From: Paenibacillus senegalensis JC66
Lineage (GTDB): Bacteria > Bacillota > Bacilli > Paenibacillales > NBRC-103111
Assembly: GCF_000285515.1 (NCBI RefSeq)
Contig: NZ_HE610957.1
Coordinates: 1,697,147 to 1,761,146 of the forward strand
Direction: 5' to 3'
Length of the DNA: 64,000 nt
Shown: positions 35,341-44,555 of the stretch, piece by piece
Layout: every line of letters begins with the position of its first letter
Numbering within the stretch: position 1 is the stretch's first letter
Translations under genes and position numbers: made by a program
The notes under the pieces: generated by a model
The model's input: the letters and a program-made list of their open reading frames with translations, nothing else
What the model was told of the DNA's origin: nothing
Database searches by the model: none

Positions 35341-36816
35341 ATGAACAAGCTTCTGGAATCGCTCGTTTCCCTTACCGCTGCAGGAAGCATTGTGATGATC
35401 TGCATCCTGTTGTTGCGGGTCCTGTCGCCTAATGGATTCCCCGCAACATGGCGGTATGCGCTTGGCAAAATGGCGATCGTGTTTTATCTGCTGCCCGTAG
35501 CCTTAGCTCTGCAAGGACTGGCATCACTCTTGAATCCCCGCACCGCCACGTCCGCCATGAACCTGCAGGAATCCGCCGCTGTTACGCAGACGCTGCCGTT
35601 CCCGGGGCACATGCCGGAGATGGTCGTGACAGGACCGACCATATCGGGCAGTATTGTTCTCCCGTTCATCAGCTTGTGGGGGATCGGCGCGGCTGCATTT
35701 GCTTTATGGCAGACGTTTTGCTTTTTCAGGTTTATGCGAAACATTCAACATACCCGCACCAGCGTGCCGAAACATAGCGAAGCAGCCGAGCAGCTCGCCT
35801 TGATGAAGAAAACTCTCGGCATTCAAAGCAATGTCCAGCTTGCGTACAGCTCCGCAATCCGCAGTCCCATTCTGGTCGGCTTGTGGAAGCCAACGATTTT
35901 TCTGCCGGTGAAAAATTCGAATATGGACATAAGCTTGGTCCTTCACCATGAACTGATTCATTTGAAGCGCAAAGACTTATGGGTCAAAGCGGCGGTCATG
36001 GCAGCCAGTGCCTTGCACTGGTTCAACCCGCTTGTTCATCTTCTCCGCAAAGAGATACACATGTGGAGCGAGCTGTCCTGTGATGAACAGGTCGTCAAAG
36101 ATATGTCCCATACCGAACGTAAGCGATACGGCGAAACGATCTTAAATGTGATGATCGGTTCAAAGGATGTGCCTGTGCGATTCTGCGCTTCCTTATCCGG
36201 GGACGGACTACAATTGAAAAGGAGATTAACCATGATGCTGAATGTAAGAAAGTTGAAAACCCGCACCATTGTATTAACTACTGCCGCCTTGATTGCTGTA
36301 GGCGCCATCGGTACATCTACAGCCGTATGGGCCTCTAATCATACACCTCAGGTGGAACACGCCATCGTATATAAAGACGCCGGTGATTCTCTCGTGTACA
36401 ATGGCGTCCGATACCTGAAATTCAGCGCCCTTTCTCCTGAGGATCAAACATTCGTTATCGAAGAAACATTCAAGGGGCAACTATACGCTATTGAAGGCTA
36501 TGATCATCCGCTGCCTGCAGACGAGCTTACTCCTGAAGAACAACAACAGGTTTCTTTAGAGGAAGGATACTACTCGCCCGCCAGCATCGCCAGAATAAAA
36601 GAATTTCGCGAGAAATTCCCGCGCGGCGAAACGGTTACCCATACGCATGAGAGCGATCCGTCGATTCCTCCGGGGATGTCCGTGACCATTAGAGACCTGA
36701 CTCCCGAGGAAATTGCCGAATTCGAACAGCGGAGAATTGAAAATGAGAAACTCCGGCAGAGTTTGCTGAATTTAAGTGAAAAATCTGAACTCGGGGAAAA
36801 ACAAGCTGAAAAATAG
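35341..36816 (+). CDS. BlaR1/MecR1-like M56 family membrane metalloprotease
   Basis: Membrane protein of 491 residues. Several helices surround the zinc-protease motif HHELIH (HEXXH at residues 203-207), followed by WSELSCDEQVVKDMS, where the Glu/Asp probably completes the site. A last helix lies at about 312-335. The C-terminal extracellular part (about 155 residues) is Glu-rich and charged and lacks the penicillin-binding sensor domain with SxxK motif found in true BlaR1. It therefore probably senses something other than beta-lactams through a different domain. Together with the BlaI-type gene it forms a signalling operon; no beta-lactamase is adjacent. AGGTG precedes the start. Confidence 0.88.
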   Translation: MNKLLESLVSLTAAGSIVMICILLLRVLSPNGFPATWRYALGKMAIVFYLLPVALALQGLASLLNPRTATSAMNLQESAAVTQTLPFPGHMPEMVVTGPTISGSIVLPFISLWGIGAAAFALWQTFCFFRFMRNIQHTRTSVPKHSEAAEQLALMKKTLGIQSNVQLAYSSAIRSPILVGLWKPTIFLPVKNSNMDISLVLHHELIHLKRKDLWVKAAVMAASALHWFNPLVHLLRKEIHMWSELSCDEQVVKDMSHTERKRYGETILNVMIGSKDVPVRFCASLSGDGLQLKRRLTMMLNVRKLKTRTIVLTTAALIAVGAIGTSTAVWASNHTPQVEHAIVYKDAGDSLVYNGVRYLKFSALSPEDQTFVIEETFKGQLYAIEGYDHPLPADELTPEEQQQVSLEEGYYSPASIARIKEFREKFPRGETVTHTHESDPSIPPGMSVTIRDLTPEEIAEFEQRRIENEKLRQSLLNLSEKSELGEKQAEK

Positions 36817-36934
36817 AAATAGCTAGAACGGAAGTCGACATACAGAATGTTGGCATTGCTGAGGGAGTCATTCGCAGACACATCCATGAAAAGCGGCAGT
36901 ATGGACCCTAACCGAATCATCTAATGCCAGTCAG

Positions 36935-36968
36935 ACCGCTGCTGTCTATAGCAGCGGTTCTTTTTATT
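36935..36968 (+). terminator. Rho-independent terminator of the BlaI/BlaR1-type operon
   Basis: ACCGCTGCT (36935-36943) pairs perfectly with AGCAGCGGT (36950-36958) around a 6-base loop, followed by TCTTTTTATT. It lies 119 bases after the protease stop; the intervening bases carry no gene. Confidence 0.9.
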
Positions 36969-37037
36969 AAAAGCTATTCAGTGCAGCCTAATTATTGCTT
37001 ATTACAACGCCAGGAGAATTTGCGAGTTTTAGGCTGC

Positions 37038-37661
37038 CTATACTTGTTTTCTCTTATTTTGACTGCGAGGCAGTTGAACGGTAACCGAAGTGCCATGACC
37101 TACTTTACTTTTAACATAAATGGTTCCTTGATGCGCCGTGACGATCTGCTTTACAATCGCCATTCCCAGTCCGGTACCGCCTGCCGGCGTATCCGTTGAA
37201 GTCCCCCGATAATACCTGTTAAACAGGCGGTCGACACTCTGCTCATCTATTCCGTTTCCATTGTCTGTAATCTGTACTTGGACATGAGCGCCAGTTTCTT
37301 GTATGTGTACAGTAATAGATGTCCCTGCCGGATTATGAGCAACCGCATTGACCAGTAAATTCGAAAAGGCTCTGCCCAGCAGCCCGGCATCTCCCTGAAT
37401 ATATAGGGGCTCTTCCTCTCCCCGTATTTCAAAGGGATTTGTCGCGGCAAGCGGCATATTCGCCGCTTCTGCTACCGTTCTGCGCATGAACTCCGCCAGC
37501 TCGATTGTTTGCGAGGACAGCTTGAACCCAACTGACTGATCCATCCGGAAAGCAATTCCAAGGTCTTGGATAAGTTCTTCCATATAGGCGGACTTAGCCC
37601 GGATCAGTTGCAAAAATTCTTTCTTCTCATCCGCGCTCCATTCATGTCCATCCGATAAAAG
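37038..37661 (-). pseudogene. Histidine kinase relic, C-terminal half only
   Basis: The remaining frame starts within a kinase dimerisation helix (LLSDGHEWSADEKKEFLQLI) and contains the complete ATPase domain: N-box FSNLLVNAVAHNP, G1 DNGNGID, G2 GGTGLGMAIVKQI, and the end GHGTSVTVQLPRSQNKRKQV. An in-frame TAG at 37662 cuts it off from what should be the H-box. No membrane segments, H-box or partner regulator remain. A TTG could start a 191-residue piece, but without a histidine it could not signal normally. Confidence 0.8.
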
Positions 37662-37749
37662 CTACTGGAGAGAACAAGTCAGCCAGTATCGGCAAGCGGC
37701 CTGAAGAGGAAGGTGTTGCGAGAAGCACCATATCCCTTTGGGGATTCCA

Positions 37750-39495
37750 TCACAGTCTCCAGCCTTCCGCCTTTTGCCGGATGCTCAAGAATTTGCTGTA
37801 AATGCCGTCTTGCTTGCTCAATTCCTCGTGCGTACCCTTTTGCGCGATGGCGCCATGCTCGAGCACAATAATTTGATCGGCATGGCGGATTGTTGCCAGG
37901 CGATGGGCAATGATGAGGATCGTCCGCCCTGCAACAAGCGCGCTGATGGCCTGTTGAATCTCATGCTCTTTCTCTGGATCGATGCTCGCCGTCGCTTCAT
38001 CCAGAATAATGATCGGCGCGTCCTTCAGCATCGCTCTAGCAATGGACAGCCGCTGCTTTTCCCCGCCTGATAAGGTGGAGCCTCCTTCGCCAATCATCGT
38101 GTCGTAACCGTCCGGCAGCGCCATAATAAACTCATGGCAGCGCGCCTTTCGAGCCGCCTCCACGACTTCCTCGAAGCCGGCGTCCGGCTTGCCGAAGCGG
38201 ATATTGTTCAGAATGGTGTCATGGAATAAATACACCTTCTGGAAGACGATGCTGATATGCTTCAACAGGCTTTCCACCGCCATCTCGCGAACAGGGGCGC
38301 CGCCGATGGCGATGCTCCCCTGATCCGCATCATAAAATCTGGCGATCAGCTTACACAGTGTTGTTTTCCCGCTTCCAGAGGGGCCGACGATAGCCGTTGT
38401 CGTATGCTCCGGAACCGTAAAGGAAACGTTGCGAATCACCTGCCGTCCGTCATAGCCAAACGACACATTGGCAAATTCAATATCAAATGCTTCCAATTGA
38501 ACCTCTTGGCTGCCTTGATCCAAATCCTCAGTCTCCTCAAGTTCTTCCAGCTTGTCCAGCGTGACATCGATCACTTTCAACACATGAGAAGCGTTGTTCA
38601 TTGCCTCGACCTGATTGAACATCACGAACGAAAATATAAGCATCATAATCATTGTCGGCAAAGGCAGAGCTTCATTCAGCGCGAGCCATGCGGACAGAGC
38701 CACGATAGCGACAGAAGCGGCATGGAGGGAGAACAAATGCAAGCTATTGAACGGCATATAGTTTTTTTCGATTTGGATATTGACCTTCTTGCTCATGGCA
38801 AATGCCCGATGAATGCCGTCTTGCGCGGCGCCCTGCTGATGATAAGCTTTCACTTCCGGCATGCCGCGAATATACTCAATTGTCGCCGAAATCATGCGGT
38901 CCTTGGCCTGCTGATGGAACGGGGCGTTCTTTTCGCTTTTGCCGCGCAGCCCTTTCAGACAAAACGCAGACAATATAATGCCTGCAAGCGCCACGAGCGC
39001 AACAGCATAGTGGTAAAAAGCGAGGCACAGAACCATCGTAAACACACTGATGTAGCCATTGACGATGACATCAATCATCTTCATGCCGTGCATTTCGATA
39101 AAGGATAAATCTGTCGTTACAGCAGACGTCAGATCTCCTGTTTTTGTACGATTAAAGAAGCCCAGCGGCGCCCGCTTCAAACGTTCGCCAATTTTCAAGC
39201 GTTGCTCTGCAGTTACCTCATACCCCGCGCTTTCCTGCGCAGAGGCGCGAAAGTAGCCGAACAGAAACCGTCCGGCCACTGCGGCCGCCATGGCGATGGC
39301 GATCACCAGGATAGAGCTTGTTGCAAGTGTCTTCTTGCCCTGCATATCGTCGAGAATCAGCTTGAAACCATAGGCGGCGATGATGACCGGCATAGCGGTG
39401 AACAAGGTATGGAACACTGAATAGACAAACCCGATATAAATGCGCCTCTTCCGGGACCCCGTCCAATTCAACAAACGCCTGATCGATCTAGCCAT
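37750..39495 (-). CDS. ABC half-transporter, IrtB/YbtQ-like (exporter fold)
   Basis: Permease-ATPase fusion of 581 residues. Six membrane helices cover about 20-300, then ATPase Walker A VGPSGSGKTTLC, signature LSGGEKQRLSIARAM, Walker B PIIILDEATASID and H-loop AHRLATIRHADQ. Two adjacent half-transporters of this kind, next to siderophore-linked genes, resemble YbtP/YbtQ of Yersinia and IrtA/IrtB of mycobacteria. Those proteins have an exporter fold but import ferric siderophores (family knowledge; the role here is inference). The start at 39495 has AAGGAGGAGC upstream and overlaps the preceding gene by eight bases. Last gene of a six-gene block including the ECF components. Confidence 0.85.
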   Translation of the reverse strand: MARSIRRLLNWTGSRKRRIYIGFVYSVFHTLFTAMPVIIAAYGFKLILDDMQGKKTLATSSILVIAIAMAAAVAGRFLFGYFRASAQESAGYEVTAEQRLKIGERLKRAPLGFFNRTKTGDLTSAVTTDLSFIEMHGMKMIDVIVNGYISVFTMVLCLAFYHYAVALVALAGIILSAFCLKGLRGKSEKNAPFHQQAKDRMISATIEYIRGMPEVKAYHQQGAAQDGIHRAFAMSKKVNIQIEKNYMPFNSLHLFSLHAASVAIVALSAWLALNEALPLPTMIMMLIFSFVMFNQVEAMNNASHVLKVIDVTLDKLEELEETEDLDQGSQEVQLEAFDIEFANVSFGYDGRQVIRNVSFTVPEHTTTAIVGPSGSGKTTLCKLIARFYDADQGSIAIGGAPVREMAVESLLKHISIVFQKVYLFHDTILNNIRFGKPDAGFEEVVEAARKARCHEFIMALPDGYDTMIGEGGSTLSGGEKQRLSIARAMLKDAPIIILDEATASIDPEKEHEIQQAISALVAGRTILIIAHRLATIRHADQIIVLEHGAIAQKGTHEELSKQDGIYSKFLSIRQKAEGWRL

Positions 39496-41287
39496 AAGCC
39501 TGCTCCTCCTTGGCGCTTCCGCTCGCCGCCCATGCCTTCGCGCCAATATGAGCGTCCCACATACGCCGGTACAATTTGCATGACTGCAAAAGCTCATTAT
39601 GGCTGCCTGCCGCTTCGATATGTCCGGCATTTAGAACGATGATCTGATCCGCATGCCGAATTGTGGACAAGCGATGGGCGATAACAATCAACGTCTTCCC
39701 TTTCGTTAAGGCGGCAATCGACTGCTGCAGCTTCTCTTCATTCTCGGGGTCAGCAAACGCGGTAGCTTCGTCCAGAATCACGATGGGGGCATCCTTCAGC
39801 ATCGCTCTCGCAATTGCCACCCGCTGCTTCTCTCCTCCCGACAGCCTGCCCCCCACCTCTCCGGCAAGAGAACAATAGCCGTGCTCCAATTGCATGATAA
39901 ACTCATCGCAGCAAGCCGCCTTGGCCGCCGCAATCACCTCTTCATCGGTCGCCTTCGGGCTGCCCAGCCGGATATTGTCCATCAGGGAGCAATCGAACAG
40001 GAATTGGTCTTGCGATACGTGACTAATGCTGTTTGCCAGTTGCTCAAGCGGAATTCGTTTGAGCGGAACACCGCCAAGCGCAATCTCTCCGTCCGTTGCA
40101 TCCCAAAACCTCGCGATCAGTTTGGCAATGGTCGATTTCCCGCTTCCCGAAGGGCCTACCAGCGCCGTAAAGCTTCCTTCCGGAACGGACAGATCGATCG
40201 AATGAAGCACCCTGCTGCCCGGGTCCGCATCTTGCCGTGGTGCCGAATAAGAGAAGGAAACATCGGTTATGGTGATGCCGTAATGTTCGAAATCGACTTG
40301 TTCGGCCGCATCTTCCAGCTCTTCCAGCTGCAAATATTCATTTACTTCCTTAATCGCATATTCGATTGCCTTGGCATTATTGACGAACAAGTTGAAATGT
40401 GTCAGCGGCCCGACAATGCCTAAAGATAAAATGAGGCAAATCGCAAGTTCAGAAGGGCCTAACGTCCCCGTCTGATACAAATACATCCCTACAGGCACCG
40501 CGCCAAGCAAAGTGGACGGCAAGACCGCATTGGAGAAGCTCATCAGCTTCCATGTATGACGAAACCAATTCAGCGTGTAATCTTTAAACGTTTGCACGGC
40601 TCGCTCAAACTTCTCGTAAGAGGACGATGAACGGCCAAACGTTTTGATCACTTCAATTCCTTCCACATACTCCACAATGACACTGTTGACGCGATTGCTG
40701 GATTCCATGTAAGATGCATACTGCTGATTGAAGGATTTCATGAGAAAAGCGAAAGAGACGGCCGCGATAGGCAGGGTCGCCAGCGCCGCCAAGGCCATCC
40801 GCCAATCGATATACAGCAAATACGCAAACACGCCAAGCGGCAGCAGCAGGTTGGAAGTGCCTTCAGGGATGAGATGAGCAAGTGGCAGCTCGATCGTTTC
40901 TACCCGATCGATCATGACATTTTTCAGCTTCCCGACCGATTGGTTCTGCACCGTTCCGAGCGGGGCCCTCATGAGCTTCCTGGCGATCCGCACACGCATC
41001 GACTCCAGAATCTGATAGGCGGATCGATGCGCCAGCGTCGTCGAAATCGCGTGAAAAACAACCTTGACTCCGTAGCCCCCCAGACAAACCCCGGCCCACC
41101 AAATAATATCGTATAAATGAACATCTTCGATCATAAACAAATGGATCAACTGATAGACGCCGACATACGGAAGCATGCCCCCGGCCACGCTAATAATTGC
41201 GCATGCTACCGAGAGCGCCATTTGCGGCTTGCAGGAATCGGCAAACGACCACACGGTCGTCACCCAGTTTGAATTCTTCATGGTCAT
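39488..41287 (-). CDS. ABC half-transporter, IrtA/YbtP-like (exporter fold)
   Basis: Permease-ATPase fusion of 599 residues with six N-terminal helices (first near MALSVACAIISVAGGMLPYVG). The ATPase has Walker A VGPSGSGKSTIAK, signature [15 protein letters not shown], Walker B PIVILDEATAFADPEN and H-loop AHRLSTIRHAD. No siderophore-interacting reductase domain of the kind fused to mycobacterial IrtA is present. It pairs with the following half-transporter. Expressed after the ECF T-component gene with 12 bases between them. Confidence 0.85.
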   Translation of the reverse strand: MTMKNSNWVTTVWSFADSCKPQMALSVACAIISVAGGMLPYVGVYQLIHLFMIEDVHLYDIIWWAGVCLGGYGVKVVFHAISTTLAHRSAYQILESMRVRIARKLMRAPLGTVQNQSVGKLKNVMIDRVETIELPLAHLIPEGTSNLLLPLGVFAYLLYIDWRMALAALATLPIAAVSFAFLMKSFNQQYASYMESSNRVNSVIVEYVEGIEVIKTFGRSSSSYEKFERAVQTFKDYTLNWFRHTWKLMSFSNAVLPSTLLGAVPVGMYLYQTGTLGPSELAICLILSLGIVGPLTHFNLFVNNAKAIEYAIKEVNEYLQLEELEDAAEQVDFEHYGITITDVSFSYSAPRQDADPGSRVLHSIDLSVPEGSFTALVGPSGSGKSTIAKLIARFWDATDGEIALGGVPLKRIPLEQLANSISHVSQDQFLFDCSLMDNIRLGSPKATDEEVIAAAKAACCDEFIMQLEHGYCSLAGEVGGRLSGGEKQRVAIARAMLKDAPIVILDEATAFADPENEEKLQQSIAALTKGKTLIVIAHRLSTIRHADQIIVLNAGHIEAAGSHNELLQSCKLYRRMWDAHIGAKAWAASGSAKEEQAYG

Positions 41288-41299
41288 TATTCACATCCG

Positions 41300-42094
41300 C
41301 TAATGATAAGTCTTGAATAAAGAAAGCTCGCCAAGCATATCACAATAAAACAGAATGAGGATAGTCAAACCCGACACGGCCCAGAAGGCCGCGATAAACC
41401 ATAAATCTCGCTTGACCATGACCGATCGCCGGAAATAGGTGCGCGTGCGGTAAGCTCCGAAGGCGCGCGAATCCATCGAATAGGCTGCACGCTCCGCGTG
41501 GCGCAAGGCGGAGGACAGCAGCGGCAGCGCATATCTTTGTATCCGTTCGATATATTTGCGAGACCCTTTGCCCGTGTAACCGCGGACCTGGTGAGCCATT
41601 TTGACAAGCTGAAACTGCTTAATCAGCACCGGAACGAAGCGCAGAACGGCCAATGCACCGAACCCGAAGCGATAGCTCACTTTCCATTGCTGAATGAGCG
41701 CGCGGACAAAATCCGTAGTGTCTGTCGTCAAGGTGAACAGCAGCGACAGGACGAGCATGGCGAAGAGGCGCAGGCCTGTTGCCAGCCCGAATAGTACTCC
41801 TGCTTCATACACTTCAATGAATCCGAATGAAAACCAAAGCTGCGAGCCCTCGTTGACCCGATCGCTGACCAGCAGCGGATACAGAAGCATGAAGCTAAGT
41901 ACAATGAGCAGCATCGGAGCGCATACTTTGGCATAACGCAGCAATGAAATGTTCCCCAGCATGATCGTGACAGCGATCGTCAGCAAGATGAAGCTCAGCG
42001 GTGTCCAGACGTTGGTGGTCAAGGCCAGAAAAACCGCTGGCGGGCCGATGGCCAGCAATTTGGCAAGGGGGTTCAAACGATGGAGGCAGCTCAT
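41300..42094 (-). CDS. ECF transporter T component (EcfT/CbiQ/YkoC-like)
   Basis: Membrane protein of 264 residues with a hydrophobic N-terminal region of four or five helices. The coupling segment FVPVLIKQFQLVKMAHQVRG and SAYSMDSRAFGAYRTRTYFR carries the Ala-Arg-Gly-like motifs of energy-coupling-factor T proteins. It links the two ATPase domains to the S component. Its start overlaps the ATPase gene stop by four bases. Confidence 0.88.
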   Translation of the reverse strand: MSCLHRLNPLAKLLAIGPPAVFLALTTNVWTPLSFILLTIAVTIMLGNISLLRYAKVCAPMLLIVLSFMLLYPLLVSDRVNEGSQLWFSFGFIEVYEAGVLFGLATGLRLFAMLVLSLLFTLTTDTTDFVRALIQQWKVSYRFGFGALAVLRFVPVLIKQFQLVKMAHQVRGYTGKGSRKYIERIQRYALPLLSSALRHAERAAYSMDSRAFGAYRTRTYFRRSVMVKRDLWFIAAFWAVSGLTILILFYCDMLGELSLFKTYH

Positions 42095-43878
42095 GCCGGT
42101 CTCTCCCGCAATGCCCGCTTAATGGCCGCAGACGGCGGCAGGTCAAGGCCCGCTTCGGCCAGCAACTCCGTCTGCGCAAACAAGGCATGTACCGTCCCGT
42201 GAAAAATCAGTCTTCCTTCCTGCAGCACCGCCGCATGATCGGCATATTCCGCAATCAGTCCCATATCGTGCGAGATGACGATGATGGTGTGTCCTGATTG
42301 CTGCAGTTCTTTCATCGTGTGCATCAGTTGATGCGCATTGCGCTGATCCTGCCCGAAGGTCGGTTCATCGAGAATAAGCAGCCTTTGTCCGGTAATGAGC
42401 ATGGAAGCGGTGCTTAAACGCCGCTTCTCTCCATGGCTCAATTGAAACGGATTGGCTTCGGCATGCTGCTTGAGCCCGAATCGTTCCAGCATCCGCTCCA
42501 CTCGGAGAGCTGTTTCATCTGGAGGCAGCCCCATCGCCTTCAAGCCAAAAGCCAATTCATCGAACACCCGATTCGTCACGAACTGATGCTCGGGATTTTG
42601 GAAGACGTAGCCGATCTCGCGCGCCATATCGTGAAAAGACCATTCCGCAAGATCGCGGCCGTGCAGATAGACAACTCCCGGAGCCGCCTGCCGCAGTTTG
42701 ATCATGTAACGCGCCAGCGCCGACTTGCCGGCCCCGTTCCTTCCGACAATGGCCAGAAAGTCGCCCCTTGGCACGGGCAGCTGCATCGGCTGCAGCATGC
42801 AGTCCTGCTTGCGAGTAAAGTCGGCCGGTCGGATTTCTATCGCCAGCTCATCTTTCGCAGCCTCCGCAGCTTCGGCGGTCTCCGCGGCTTCTTCTGCCGC
42901 CGGGCCAGCCTGCTCGACGCTTGCAAGGGCATCCGCCGGGTAGGGGGGAGAGTCGGCAGCTTCAACATGAAGGCGTGCAATGGCCGCTGCTGCAGCTTGC
43001 AGAACGGCCTCATCTATCGTTCCTGCCTGGCGGGCATGCTCCAGCATATGTATAGCCTCATGAACGGTGAGCGGGGTCCCCGGCAAAGGAACTCCCCGTT
43101 TGCTCAACTCGCGAGCCAATGACACCGTATACGGCAGCCAGACACCTTCCCGAATGAATTCATCGTATCGCTCATAAAGAAGTTGCCGGGGAGGACCGTC
43201 GGCTATGATCCTTCCATTGCGGCCAAGAACTATGATGCGATCCGTCATCTCCATCAAGTGGTCAAGCTTATGCTCAATCATCAGGATCGTATATCGGCCG
43301 CTCGCCCGCAGCTGCTTCAGAACGGCGAACCATTCTTTTGTGCCCTCCGGGTCCAGATTGGCCGTCGGTTCATCCAGCACAAGAACCTGCGGCTGCATGC
43401 ACAATACAGAGGCCAGGGCGAGCCGTTGTTTTTGCCCGCCGGACAGCTTATCAATCGGCCAATGCCTTAATGCCGACAAGCCGGTTTGCTTTAGCGCCGA
43501 TTCGATTCTCCGCTCCATTTCATCCGGCGGCACGCATAAATTTTCCATCCCGAAGGCGATCTCATCCTCCACTTTCATCGTAACCAACTGCGCTTCCGGG
43601 TCTTGAAACACCATGCCGACTTGTCTGGCCAGCTCCGCAACCGGCGCTGCCGCGGTTTCCTGCCCGTCCACCCGTACGCTCCCGCTAAATTCTCCATGAA
43701 TGCTGCCTGGAATCAGCCCGTTCAAGCAAAGCGCGAGCGAGCTTTTGCCCGCCCCGGAAGCACCGAGCAGCAAAACCGTTTCGCAGCGGCCGATCACCAC
43801 ATGGATCCCGTCCAGCACAGGCTTTCCAGCTCCCGCATATGCAAAACGAACATCGCGCAATTCAATCATCGGCTTCAC
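42091..43878 (-). CDS. ECF transporter ATPase with two fused ATP-binding domains (YkoD-like)
   Basis: Protein of 595 residues with duplicated ATPases. The first (about 1-250) has Walker A LGASGAGKSSLALCL, signature KLSGGQKQRLALA and Walker B LVLDEPTANLD. An Ala/Glu-rich linker (EEAAETAEAAEAAKDE) leads to the second (about 350-590) with Walker A VGRNGAGKSALA, signature LSHGEKRRLSTA and Walker B LLILDEPTFGQD. The fused form is typical of YkoD-type ECF systems. Its gene lies between the S and T component genes with tight spacing. Confidence 0.9.
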   Translation of the reverse strand: MKPMIELRDVRFAYAGAGKPVLDGIHVVIGRCETVLLLGASGAGKSSLALCLNGLIPGSIHGEFSGSVRVDGQETAAAPVAELARQVGMVFQDPEAQLVTMKVEDEIAFGMENLCVPPDEMERRIESALKQTGLSALRHWPIDKLSGGQKQRLALASVLCMQPQVLVLDEPTANLDPEGTKEWFAVLKQLRASGRYTILMIEHKLDHLMEMTDRIIVLGRNGRIIADGPPRQLLYERYDEFIREGVWLPYTVSLARELSKRGVPLPGTPLTVHEAIHMLEHARQAGTIDEAVLQAAAAAIARLHVEAADSPPYPADALASVEQAGPAAEEAAETAEAAEAAKDELAIEIRPADFTRKQDCMLQPMQLPVPRGDFLAIVGRNGAGKSALARYMIKLRQAAPGVVYLHGRDLAEWSFHDMAREIGYVFQNPEHQFVTNRVFDELAFGLKAMGLPPDETALRVERMLERFGLKQHAEANPFQLSHGEKRRLSTASMLITGQRLLILDEPTFGQDQRNAHQLMHTMKELQQSGHTIIVISHDMGLIAEYADHAAVLQEGRLIFHGTVHALFAQTELLAEAGLDLPPSAAIKRALRERPA

Positions 43879-43888
43879 TTCCTGTGCC

Positions 43889-44476
43889 CTAGGATCTGCG
43901 ATAATCTGCCAGCAAGCCGGATTTCAAGGTCGCATCCGCCAGCCATTTGGATAAAAAGCCGCCAATCGCTCCGCTTACAGCCGTGACTGCGAGCATGGTA
44001 ATTTGAACGCCAACCGATAATCCGGCATGACCGTACAACGGGTATTCAAGAAGCGTGCTGATCAGGGTCGCAATCGAGCCGCTGATCATCAAGAACAGCG
44101 CCGAGTATTTGCGATACCGCACCGCCAGAAAAGGCGTTTCGCACTCCAGACCAGCCACAGCCGACCAAGCAATGCCGATTAAACCGTAGGGCGAGAACGG
44201 AAGCGTGACCAGCCCGCCAATCGTCATGGCGACCAGACCCGCGCCGGGCTTGCGAATCAGATACAGCGCCATCAGCCCCGGAATCATAAAGATCCCGTCC
44301 ATGATTCTCGAGTACCCCGGACCTAACACGGCCGCAAGCGGGAAATAAGCGTACGTCACAGCGATCAAAACAAAAGCAAACACCACGCCGATCATCCCCG
44401 TGATCAAAATATCCTTTGTATTCCAGGCGCCTCTCCTGCGCTGCAAAGGCTCGTTATATGTCAGTTCATCCTCCAT
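43889..44476 (-). CDS. ECF transporter S component, YkoE-like
   Basis: Substrate-binding membrane subunit of about 195 residues with five or six helices, starting TKDILITGMIGVVFAFVLIA. The segment GPGYSRIMDGIFMIPGLMAL and SPYGLIGIAWSAVAGLECE resemble YkoE, the hydroxymethylpyrimidine/thiamine-type S component of the YkoEDC system (family knowledge). Here it sits behind a Fur box with IrtAB-like transporters and an AraC siderophore-type regulator, so an iron chelate is a better guess than thiamine (inference). The start at 44476 is preferred because the ATG at 44512 lies inside the Fur box; AAGGGATG precedes it. Confidence 0.78.
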   Translation of the reverse strand: MEDELTYNEPLQRRRGAWNTKDILITGMIGVVFAFVLIAVTYAYFPLAAVLGPGYSRIMDGIFMIPGLMALYLIRKPGAGLVAMTIGGLVTLPFSPYGLIGIAWSAVAGLECETPFLAVRYRKYSALFLMISGSIATLISTLLEYPLYGHAGLSVGVQITMLAVTAVSGAIGGFLSKWLADATLKSGLLADYRRS

Positions 44477-44497
44477 GCCAGCCACATCCCTTTTGTT

Positions 44498-44516
44498 GAT
44501 AATGAAAATCATTTAC
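44498..44516. promoter_or_regulatory. Fur-like box upstream of the ECF operon
   Basis: GATAATGAAAATCATTTAC matches the 19-bp Fur consensus at 15 positions, with both outer GATAAT and ATCATT hexamers conserved. A further CATTATCA follows on the right (44523-44530). It lies 22 bases before the chosen S-component start. Confidence 0.65.
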
Positions 44517-44530
44517 ATAACTCATTATCA

Positions 44531-44555
44531 TAAAAAAAGAGCGGTTTAACCGCTC
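44531..44555 (-). terminator. Terminator of the AraC-type gene
   Basis: GAGCGG/CCGCTC arms (44539-44555) around TTTAA, followed on the minus strand by seven T residues (44532-44538). The stem contains the last codons and stop of the AraC gene, and separates it from the Fur-controlled ECF operon just downstream. Confidence 0.85.

Noticed and set aside
38257..39108. Long plus-strand open frame
   Set aside because: It lies fully antisense to the IrtB/YbtQ-like gene, has no ribosome binding site and no recognisable domain.
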